NCBI RefSeq assembly: GCF_046630445.1
Contig: NC_092341.1
Coordinates: 256,151,501-256,215,500, forward strand
Source: Rutidosis leptorrhynchoides
Taxonomy: Eukaryota; Streptophyta; Magnoliopsida; Asterales; Asteraceae
DNA length: 64,000 bases
Direction of reading: 5' to 3'
The notes beneath the pieces are model-generated. The model worked only from the letters and a program-made list of their open reading frames with translations, did not search any database and had not been told where the DNA came from. Below are positions 54,066 through 64,000 of the stretch, one piece after another; position 1 is the first letter of the stretch, and each line of letters starts with the position of its first letter. The position numbers and the translations under genes are program-made.

Positions 54066-55940
54066 TATTAGAAATTCTAAAATATCATCATATCTTTCAT
54101 TATAAATATCCTCCATATTTCTGAAGATATTTTATTAATTTTTCTTATTTGAAATCATTTACCTCTTCGCGCTGTCTGTATTACATCATAAAAGAAACTA
54201 TTTTAGTTTCTAAATTCTGAAACATTCAAGTTTAAAATAAGAATATTTTGAAGTAGTGTTGGGAACTGAAGCATGAATTAGTATAATATAATGACACTTG
54301 ATCAATGTGATTATATTACAGTAAGTCATGCTGAGTTTCTAAATGGAACGTGATGAATCACAGATCATAACATCATCATGTGCCATGTTATACTACTCTT
54401 GTATTCTATTTAACCTCTAAAATATCAAGAAAATATTTCTTGATGATTCGGCCTTTTCCAAGGTATTCTAGTAATTTGACAAGTCAAGATCGTGCCATCA
54501 CAAATTCCTTCCTAGAACATTAACAATGTTCATTCTGAAATTCATATCTGTGAATTCTGGACCATTACAAACGGTGCTTAATTGCAAGAAGAAGAAACGA
54601 AAGGACAAAACTCTAAAATAGAAATTGTGGTATAAATTGCAGCAAATAAAAGAGAGCATTGACTGTGAATGATAATGATTATAGAAGATAGAAGCAGAGA
54701 CTTTGAAATATAAGGGAACATATAAAGCCCAACGACAAAACAGAAATTATAAACCATATATATCGATGCATATAGCAATATAAAGACACGGGAGAACTAG
54801 AAACACTATAAACCCAAGAGTATAGTAGAAGTAAATAGATTCTTCCAGCGGTAGATGAAAAAGAAGAATGACCGATATGAATGTTAGAAGTATATCGAGA
54901 ATTAGAACTGGATGGAGCATATTGATGAATACTTTAAAATACGAGTTGAGGGGGAAAGAATAGAAGGTGATGAAACATGACTAGGAACTTAGAAATCAAC
55001 ATATTTAACTCACACAATGGCGGAATAAGTGAATCAAACCCTCTAGTGAATAGGTTAAGTTTTATTTTTTTTTGATTAATTTAGTCAAACCACAACTAAA
55101 TCAAGTGTGATTAGATCAACACCTAGAGCTATTATTCACCACCTGGGTGATTTGGACTGAGAGAGAATCGGAGGAGCTCACTAGATCTGAGTGTGTGTAA
55201 TAAATGAGAGGCTTAACCTAAAATGAAGAACATAAGACTTTATATACCCCTGCTGTTGACTCACTCATACGATTCATTCATCACACGTACGAGTTGGCTT
55301 CATCAGCCGTACGGGTGATCACTCACTCGTGTCTTCTCATTTAGGTTGTAATTGTGACTTAGCTCAGCATCAACCGTGCGTATGAGCCTGTCAGCCGTAC
55401 TAGTGAGGCTTCACTCGTACGTCTGACTAAGTCTAACATAGTCAAACATCTAAATCTCGTTCCTGCAGTTCCTGTAACCACATACAAACACAGATAGGAT
55501 AATAACGAGCAATCATGGTGGCCTGTAAACTGTTGTACCTGCAATGGACGTGGGTAGATGTCTAGGGACTTGCATAAAATGCATCAACAGAAGGTGTGAG
55601 TTGTAAAGAAACGAAGGAGGTGAATTTATAAGAAAATCTCCGACAGAACAATTAAAATGGACGATCGCATTTAAAGCGGATCCTAATTCCCTTGATTACC
55701 GGAGAGTCAAATCTTATTAAGAAGATTTTCTTCAAATCCATTGAAATTTGGGAATCAATCATATCTACGTCAAATGATAAGATGAATCTACACTTACTCA
55801 TTTCACTCTTCTATGTTAGCTTCATTCGTACTCTTCATATAAATGGATTGTTTATCCAAATTATTCGCTGATGATAAAACTCTAATTTTCAGCCCGTATG
55901 CATCATGAAAACATACTTATTATCATTCACGGCCTTTTCA
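54066..55940 (+). other. Element A interior, non-coding; includes LTR-like foreign piece
   Basis: No gene. Positions about 55010-55620 differ in character: CGTACG-containing words recur (CACACGTACGAG, AGCCGTACGGGTG, CTCGTACGTCTG), with TTTATATACCCC at 55237. It may be a fragment of another LTR or an intronic piece picked up by the element. Its borders are uncertain. Confidence 0.4.
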
Positions 55941-55979
55941 CTCAAATTTCGGGACGAAATTTCTTTAACGGGTAGGTAC
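55941..55979 (+). other. Element A polypurine tract region
   Basis: AAATTTCGGGACGAAATTTC followed by TTTAACGGGTAGGTAC directly before the LTR start at 55980. Confidence 0.85.
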
Positions 55980-58172
55980 TGTGACAACCCGAAAATTTCC
56001 AACCAAATTTAAACTTTAATCTTTATATGTTTCCGACACCGGAAATTTCCAACCAAATTTAAACTTTAATCTTTATATGTTTCCGACACGATAAGCAATA
56101 TTTGTTAAGTTAAATTTCAAGAATTTTAAACTATGTTCATACATTCATTCAACCTCGACCAAGTTCCAACGATTCACGAACCATTAAACGAATATGATTA
56201 TATATGTATATGTGTATATATATTATAACTTGAAACGTAAACAAAATATTAGATTAAATACTTTATATGATTGTATCTGTTTCAAAATGTTTATCAATGG
56301 AATTAGAAGATAAGATCAAATGATTGAATTATCAGATATATTGAATTATGATTACAAGTCTCTGTTGAAAGGCCCACGTTGATTTGAGAAATCTTTCCAT
56401 TTTAACAATATTTGGAAAATGGTAAAGTGATTTATAAATAAGAACAAATTGGCAATCATTGAGAACTAGACAAAGGATAGTGGAAGATTGAATCTCATAA
56501 TGACTCGATTGATCTATTTAGTTTCAAACGTACAAAAACGTTTTCAGTTTAAAAAGAACTTTATTATTAAAACGTATATAACTTTTATAAATATCTAGAA
56601 CCACTTTTGACAACTCATTACTTAACTAGTATGATAAAGATAACGATATTTATATTTTATTTTATTAAATATATATAACGATTTAAATTAATATTATATA
56701 TATTTATACGCATATTATACGTACATAGTTTTATACTTTTACTATATTTAAACTTTACCTTTACTTTATTTTTACTTTACTTTAACTTTAATAGTTCACT
56801 TTAATAATTCATACTTTAATAATTCACTTTAATAATTCATACTTTAATAATTCACTTTAATAATTCATACTTTAATAATTCACTTTAATAATTTATACTT
56901 TAATAATTCACTTTAATAATTCATACTTTAATAATTCACTTTAATAATTCAAAAATCTATTATAAATAGAATTCAATAGGTTTCATTATTTCATAGAAAC
57001 TTGAAAATATTTTTCTCTAAACTCTCTCAATCGATTTACATATATATATTTACTCCGTATTATTTCAAGATATTATTAGTATACATAAAATATTACGACG
57101 GAGTGCTGTCCGAGTGATTTCGAAATTGTTTTTTGAGTAGGATAGGATTAAGGAAATTATGAGTTATAGCTATGGAGGTGATTGAGTATGGTTCATGGGT
57201 ATGCTCGTGAGGTCAATATAGTGTTTATCATTTTCGTTGCGTCTACGTACCTTTCCTGCAATATTGAATCTCAATATTGATACGTTCGTGAATCTGAGGC
57301 CAACCTTGCACTTGTTCAATGACGTTATATGTATTTTTACTACGAAATACAGTATGGTGAGTTTCATTTGCCTTTTTACCCTTTATATTTTTGGAACTGA
57401 GAATAAATGCGCTTTTATAAATGTTTGACGAAATAGACACAAGTAATTGAAACTACATTCTATGGTTGAATTATCGAAATTGAATATGCCCCTTTTTATT
57501 AAAGTCTGGTAATCTAAGAATTAGGGAACAGACAACCTAATTGATGCGAATCCTAAAGATAGATCTATTGGGCCTAACAAACCCCATCCAAAGTACCGGA
57601 TGCTTTAGTACTTCGAAATTTATATCATGTCCGAAGGAGGATCCCGGAATGATAGGGGATATTCTTATATGTATCTAGTTAATGTCGGTTACCAGGTGTT
57701 CACCATATGAATGATTATTTTTGTCTCTATGCATGGGACGTATATTTATGAGAACTGGAAATGAAATTCTTGTGGTCTATTAAAATGATGGAAATAAATG
57801 ATTATGATAAACTAATGAACTCACCAACCTTTTGGTTGACACTTTAAATCATGTTTATTCTCAGGTTTTAAAGAAATCTTCCGCTGTGCATTTGCTCATT
57901 TTAAAGATATTACTTGGAGTCTTTCATAGCATATTTCGAAGAACGTTGCATTCGAGTCATTGAGTTCATCAAAGATTTTTATTAAATCAATTTATAGTTG
58001 GATAGTGGATATTATGAAATGGTATGCATGCCTGTCAATTTTCGATGTAAAGAAAGTTTGTCTTTTAAAAACGAATGCAATGTTTGTAAAATGTATCATA
58101 TAGAGGTCAAATACCTCGCAATGTAATCAACTATTGTGAATCATTTATAATGTATATGAACGGGTCCTTTCA
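55980..58172 (+). repeat. Element A right LTR (shared with second A copy)
   Basis: 2193 bp. It carries the same 50-bp duplication (55990-56039, 56040-56089) and the 28-bp array (about 56785-56953), slightly shorter than in the left LTR. The stem-loop is at 57825-57838. Because a primer site follows, it serves as 3' LTR of one A and 5' LTR of another. Confidence 0.92.
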
Positions 58173-58514
58173 GTTGATATCAGAGCGGTGGTCTTAGCGA
58201 ACCAGGTCTGCATTAGTGTGTCTAACTAATAAGTCGATAGGATGCATTAGTGAGTCTGGACTTCGACCGTGTCTGCATGTCAAAATTTTTGCTTATCATT
58301 TTGTGTCGAAAATTAAGTACTTATCATCCTCAGGAAATTACCTACTTATCATTTTTAGTCTAAGACACATCTTGCTGCATTGATTGCATGAATAGTGTAT
58401 AGACAAAAATTCATATCTTAGCATATCTACTAAATCATATCTTATCATATCTGTTACTTTAAACTTTGCCTGACATATCCCGCAAAGTCCTCCGTAATCT
58501 CCATAATCTTTTGA

Positions 58515-58591
<77 letters not shown>

Positions 58592-58668
58592 TATGTAATT
58601 AGAATACCATCCGTTAGCCAAAATCATTTCATATCGGGAAAAAAAAATCCTTTATCCAATCGTACGAA
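58173..58668 (+). other. Second A primer site and leader, with empty C target site
   Basis: GTTGATATCAGAGCGGTGG at 58173-58191, then leader as at 41065-41390 and an (AT)n tract at 58517-58590. CTATG at 58591-58595 runs straight into TAATTAGAATACC, which in the first copy is found only after element C. Confidence 0.88.
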
Positions 58669-59193
58669 ATGGAATTCGTCATCAGTTCAAGTCACTCAGA
58701 TTCCGAAATGGAATCCCATTCAAGCTCCGAAAGCAGTGTGACCGGAATAGATCAACCAATCAGTCATCACCTATTCTGGATGAATTGGGGATGGGTTCGT
58801 AGCCTCCTCAATCATTGGAGACAAGAAGAAGGTGATCCCTTCCATCCATCAGGTCTACTTCAACAACCCGAAATACCGAAATGGAAATGGGAAAACATTA
58901 CCATAGATTTCGTTACTAAATTGCCAAGGACTGCAAGTGGTTATGATACTATTTGGGTAATAGTCGGTCGTCACACCAAGTCAGCACACTTTCTGCCAAT
59001 GAGAGAAGATGATAAAATGGAGAAGTTGGCGAGATTATACTTGAAGGAAGTTGTCTCTAGACATGGAATACCAATCTCTATTATCTCTGATAGAGATGGC
59101 AGATTTGTTTCAAGGTTTTGGCAGACATTACAACAAGCATTGGGAACTCGTCTAGACATGAGTACTGCATATCATCCACAAACCGATGGGTAG
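58669..59193 (+). pseudogene. Chimeric ORF: A pre-gag N-terminus fused to B integrase
   Basis: 174 codons. The first 60 residues are the A pre-gag ORF up to GDPFHP. The rest begins [14 protein letters not shown] and is the gypsy integrase core, with DFVTKLP, then [12 protein letters not shown] and TAYHPQTDG, i.e. the first two catalytic Asp positions. The join at 58846-58850 (CCATC) keeps the frame. It ends at a TAG at 59191-59193 where related integrases have a Gln codon. It arose by deletion between A and B sequences. A functional product is unlikely, because it lacks the zinc finger and the third catalytic residue. Confidence 0.85.
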
Positions 59194-59970
59194 AGCGAAA
59201 GGACGATATAGACTCTTAAAGACATGCTACGAGCATGTGTTATTGATTTTAGAAACAGTTGGGATTGAAATCTACCATTAGTAGAATTTTCCTACAACAA
59301 CAGTTACCACTCGAGTATCGAAATGGCACCGTTCGAAGCACTTTATGGTAGAAAGTGCAGATCTCTAATTTGTTGGAATGAATTGGGGGATAGACAGATT
59401 ACGGGTCCGGAGATAATCCAAGAAACTACAGAGAAAATCATCCAAATTTAACAACGGTTGAAAACTGCTCAGAGTCGACAAAAGAGCTACGCGGACCTTA
59501 AAAGGAAAGATATAGAATTTGAAATTGGGGAGATGGTCATGCTTAAGGTTTCGCCTTGGAAAGGCGTTGTTCGATTTGGTAAACGGGGGAAACTAAATCC
59601 AAGATACATTGGACCATTCAAGATTTTAGATCGTGTCGGACCAATAGCCTACCGACTTGAATTACCTCAACAACTCGCCAATGTATATAATACCTTTCAC
59701 ATCTCGAATCTGAAGAAGTGCTTAGCTAAAGAAGATCTCACTAATCCTTTAGACGAAATTAAAATCAATGAAAAACTACAATTCATTGAAGAACCCGTCG
59801 AGATAATGGATCGTGAGGTTAAAAGGCTCAAGCAAAATAAGATACCGATTGTCAAGGTTCGATGGAATGCTCGTAGGGGACCCGAGTTCACCTGGGAGTG
59901 TGAAGATCAAATGAAGCTGAAACACCTGTACCTATTTCCAGAAGATTCGTCAACACCTTCAACAACTTAA
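59194..59970 (+). pseudogene. Element B integrase C-terminal part
   Basis: The same frame as the chimeric ORF continues with further stops at 59209-59211, 59266-59268 and 59449-59451, then stays open from 59458 to 59970. It includes the region of the catalytic Glu (SERTI-stop-TLKDML), [10 protein letters not shown], the GPY/F block [15 protein letters not shown] and the chromodomain-like end ([21 protein letters not shown]). It supplies the tail missing from the pol at 37249-38840. Confidence 0.9.
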
Positions 59971-60005
59971 AATTTCGGGACGATATTTATTTAACGGGTA
60001 GGTAC
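59971..60005 (+). other. Element B polypurine tract region
   Basis: TTTCGGGACGATATTTATTTAACGGGTAGGTAC precedes the LTR start at 60006 and is similar to that of A. Confidence 0.85.
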
Positions 60006-60197
60006 TGTAGTGACCCGAACTTTTCCATGTTTATATATATTAAATGAAATTGGTATATTTACATGATTAAATGTTTTCAACATGTTAAGCAATCAAACTT
60101 ATTAAGACTTGATTATTTGAAATGAGTTTCATGTAGACAATTGACCAACCAAGTTGACCGGCGATTCACGAACATTAAAACTTGTAAAAATGACATG

Positions 60198-60262
<65 letters not shown>

Positions 60263-62223
60263 ATATACATATAGTTAAACTAAGATTATGATAAGTAAGT
60301 ATCTCCATATGTATATTAACAATGAGTTATATACATAAAAATGAGACTACTAAGTTAAGAAACTCGAAACGATATATATATAACGATTATCGTTATTACA
60401 ACGTCTTACTAAATACATATGTATCATACTAAGATATTGTTACACTATATTTAACATGATAAAATGATAATTATATATATTATTAAGTATGTTAACAATG
60501 AACTACATATGTAAAACAAGACTACTAACTTAAGAATTTTGAATCGAGGCATATATGTAACGATTATCGTTGTAACGGCATTTTAATGTATATATATCAT
60601 ATTAAGATATATTCATACATCATAATATCATGATAATGTAATAATTTAACATTTCATTAGATATAATAAATAATGGGTTAACAACATTAAATGAGATCGT
60701 TAACTTAAAGGTTTCAAAACAACACTTACATGTAACGACTAACGATGACTTAACGACTCAGTTAAAATGTATATACATATAGTGTATTTAGATGTATTAG
60801 TACACTTTTGAAAGACTTCAAGACACATATCAAAGTACTTCTACTTAACAAAAATGCTTACAATTACATCCTCGTTCAGCTTCATCAACAATTCTACTTG
60901 TATGCACCCGTATTCGTACTCGTACAATACACAGCTTTTAGATGTATGTACTATTGGTATATACACTCCAGTGATCAGCTCTTAGCAGCCCATGTGAGTT
61001 ACCTAACACATGTGGGAACCATCATTTGGCAACTAGCATGAAATATCTCATAAAATTACAAAAATATTAGTAATCATTCATGACTTATTTACAAGTAAAC
61101 AAAATTACACATCCTTTATATCTAATCCATATACCAACGACCAAAAACACCAACAAACACTTTAATTCTTCAATTTTATTCATCTAATTGATCTCTCTCA
61201 AGTTTTATCTTCAAGTTCTAAGTGTTCTTCATAAATTCTATAAGTTCTAGTTTTATAAGATCAAGAATACTTCCAATTTTGCTAGCTTACTTCCAATCTT
61301 GTAAAGTGATCATCCAACCTCAAGAAATCTTTCTTATTTACAGTAAGATATCTTTATAATACAAGGTAATACTCATATTCAAACTTTGATCAATTTCTAT
61401 AACTATAACAATCTTATTTCGAGTGAAAATCTTACTTGAACTTGTTTTCGTGTCATGATTCTGCTTCAAGAACTTTCAAGCCATCCAAGGATCCTTTGAA
61501 GCTAGATATATTTTTTCTCATTTCCAATAGGTTTACCTACTAAAATTAAGGTAGTAATGATGTTCATAACATCATTCGATTCATACATATAAAACTATCT
61601 TATTCGAAGATTTAAACTTGTAATCACTAGAACATAGTTTAGTTAATTCTAAACTTGTTCGCAAATAAAGTTAATCCTTCTAACTTGACTTTTAAAATCA
61701 ACTAAACACATGTTCTATATCTATATTATATGCTAACTTAATTATTTAAAACCTGAAAACACGAAAAACACCGTAAAACCGGACATACGCCGTCGTAGTA
61801 ACACCGCGGGCTGTTTTGGGTTTGATAATTAAAAACTATGATAAACTTTGATTTAAAGGTTGTTCTTCTGGGAAAATGATTTTTCTTATGAACATGAAAC
61901 TATATCCAAAAATCATGGTTAAACTCAAAGTGGAAGTATGTTTTTCAAAATGGTCATCAAGACGTCGTTCTTTCGACTGAAATGACTACTTCTTACAAAA
62001 ACAACTTGTAACTTATATTTCTGACTATAAACCTATACCTTTTCTGTTTAGATTCATAAAATATAGTTCAATATGAAACTATAGCAATTTGATTCACTCA
62101 AAATGGATTTAAAACGAAGAAGTTATGGGTAAAACAAGATTGGATATTTTTTGATTGTTGTAGCTACGGGAAATATTGTAACAATTCTATACAAATCATA
62201 TCCTAGCTAACTTATATTGTATT
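60006..62223 (+). repeat. Element B 3' LTR, truncated by element D
   Basis: It is collinear with 30396-32563, with a long (AT)n insertion at about 60202-60260 not present in the 5' LTR. It stops at TTATATTGTATT, where the 5' LTR continues with ATACATATATTC. The short ORF at 60808-61041 is an LTR-internal coincidence, also largely present near 31155-31380. Confidence 0.88.
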
Positions 62224-64000
62224 TGTAACAACCCAAACCAAACCACGACCAACCCGCGTTAAAATCTCAAAATAAAAAAAAAATTTGTTCGTTCACCAAC
62301 TGGCGCCGCGCGCCAGACCCCCGCGCGGCGCGCCAAACTGGTCTGTCCCAAAAATCTTGAAATGCGAAAAAGATTGGCCACTTCCCGACATAATTAGACA
62401 AAACGCTTTTAACAACATATTCAAATATGTAAAACTAACACATTCCATTAATAAAAATGAGTTTTACAAAGCGGGGCCCACATCGGCCGTTTTACGAGTT
62501 TAATACAAAATATGAGTTTCGACCATCAAAAGTTTAAGTACCAAACTACACTATGAGCATGGTGTTTAGGATTAAACTACCCAAGTCTCGATCAAACTCC
62601 AAAAGCTAATATCTCCAAAAGCATTCCCTAACAACAACGGGATCTTTAATCCAAGATGATGCCCTTACCCTTGTCCACAACCGAACCTATAAAAAGGTAA
62701 ACAACGAGAGGGTAAACAACGCTTAGTGAATGCAATAATTATACACATACATATATAATATACCTACTTGCAATCACTTACTCAAACACCGCATACATAC
62801 TAGCAACACAATTAGCTTATAATCTCAAATACGAGCTAGAAATCTCCAATACCACAAGCTAGCATAGCAACGCATATAATATAACTCGAATAATATAATA
62901 TGCTTACACTTGCAACACAATAACCATGGTTAACCAATCGTACAAGGGAATGACGTTCGCGAAAATGCCATCGGTGTTCATAACATCCGTTAGGGTACTT
63001 AACACCTCGTATCACTAACCCCTAGGGTGGCACCTTAACACCTCAGCACTTCACCCCGAGTGGCATCTTAACACCTCGATGCTTCACTCATTATTTTACG
63101 GAGTGGTGTCTTAACACCTCGACACCACACCCCTAGGTGGCATCTTAACACCTCGATGCTTCACCCCGAGTGGCATCTTAATACCTCGATGCTTCACCCC
63201 GAGTGGCATCTTAACACCTCGATGCTTCACTCATCACGTGAAACGTGGTGCCTTAACACCTCGACACTACGCATTTCACGCTACAACAAATAGATACATT
63301 ATATACCTACACATATAATTATTCCACTCACCTCAAAATCTCTTGTGAAAAGATACCCGAGCTTTCAAAACCTCAATGTAACGTACCTATCACATTATAC
63401 ATATTATCAATCACACACTCAAGTTGGTCAACCAATTCTTTCACCATTCTAAAGTCATTTTGACCCAAAGTGCAATTTTAACCCATTTGCACCCTTAACC
63501 CTAATTTTGGGTCAACTCATACCAAAACCCTAACATTAGCCATGATAGGTTTAAAACACATCTCAAAACAAGGTTTAGACATTAATCAAAAACATTAACT
63601 AACTTAAGTCCACTTTGACCCATTTGACCAATTTAAGGTCTACACACCCATTTCGGGTCATCCACTAACCCACTTAACACCCATATATATATATATAAGT
63701 GTGCTAGTAATTTGACTAACCACTTTAAGCTTATAAACATAAATTAATACTTTGAAAACTCTAGTTAGTCAACTTTGAGTCTACATGACCCAAATTCACC
63801 CAAAAACCCCTAATTCACTAACAAATGGGTTTTATGTGCAACACTACCCAAACCCTAACCGTTAATACAATTAAAGAAATTAGGTTTTATAACTTACCAA
63901 CACAATCACCACGTAGCTAGCGACTAGATGAATGACTTTAGAACTCGCACTATGACCCGATTCAACCTCCTTCTTCCTTTAATGGAGCTTTCTCACTCTA
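62224..64000 (+). repeat. Element D: LTR, incomplete at window end
   Basis: It begins TGTAACAACCCAAACC within the B LTR; GTATT (62219-62223) would be the expected 5-bp target duplication. A GC-rich block with GGCGCGCCA-type palindromes lies at 62303-62336. A tandem array is at about 63000-63275. No primer site or ORF is reached, so orientation rests on the TGTAAC start only. The short ORF at 62285-62503 is not supported. Confidence 0.6.
63000..63275. repeat. Minisatellite of about 33 bp in element D
   Basis: Units built from GAGTGGCATCTTAACACC and TCGATGCTTCACCCC repeat about seven times, with variants (GGTGGCACC, GGTGTC, GGTGCC). Confidence 0.88.

Noticed and set aside
54578-54778. Minus-strand hydrophobic ORF in element A
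   Set aside because: No homology, short, and surrounded by stops; likely chance in AT-rich sequence.
60808-61041. 77-codon ORF in the B 3' LTR
   Set aside because: The matching place in the 5' LTR (about 31155-31380) has a stop after a few dozen codons, so coding is not conserved.
62285-62503. 72-codon ORF at the start of element D
   Set aside because: It overlaps GC-rich LTR palindromes; no homologue recognised, and it sits in the LTR.

Overview
This is plant nuclear DNA: intron-split genes, plant-type LTR retrotransposons with tRNA-iMet primer sites, LINE and SINE debris, AT-rich spacers and long (AT)n and (AAT)n microsatellites. The retrotransposon mix is a Maximus/SIRE-like copia element with an extra ORF after pol, plus chromodomain gypsy elements with pre-gag ORFs. 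It suggests a eudicot, most likely Asteraceae. That assignment is inference from family resemblance, not from a search.

The only ordinary host genes found are two COBRA-like genes lying tail to tail at 9960-13050 (+) and 13442-15244 (-). Both have six exons with introns at the same positions. Both predict a secreted, GPI-anchored cell-wall protein of the family that orients cellulose deposition. Gene 1 has a truncated LINE in intron 1, SINE-like sequence in intron 2, and a fold-back element carrying repeated CACATGTG palindromes just upstream.

Positions 1-9280 hold TE debris: opposed gypsy LTR fragments around a broken pre-gag ORF, a gypsy gag fragment, a LINE 3' end and SINE-like pieces. 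From 15.2 to 17.8 kb come a possible old LTR and a TGG/TGA-rich repeat. Positions 17.8-27.8 kb hold a decayed copia element on the minus strand: 3' LTR, polypurine tract, a long broken ORF downstream of pol, then RNase H, RT and integrase. Its integrase is cut by a gypsy LTR at 27842.

From 30.4 kb to the end the window is a stack of nested elements. Element B (5' LTR 30396-33831) carries two pre-gag ORFs, one a recognisable and intact F-box-like gene, then a decayed gag-pol. It is interrupted at 38841 by element A, a gag-pol-less element with LTRs at 38841-41045 and 55980-58172. A is interrupted by the young element C (41735-51267; 2298-bp LTRs, CTATG target duplication, gag-pol with one nonsense codon). 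A second partial A interior follows A's right LTR and is fused at 58846-58850 to the integrase of B. B then runs to its 3' LTR at 60006, which is cut at 62224 by element D. The unoccupied C target site survives at 58591-58595.

Most notable are the F-box ORF inside a retrotransposon, a stem-loop in all three gypsy LTR families whose closing base pair has changed in compensating ways, an internal copy of the polypurine-tract motif between the pre-gag ORFs and gag, and the readable history of the nested stack.
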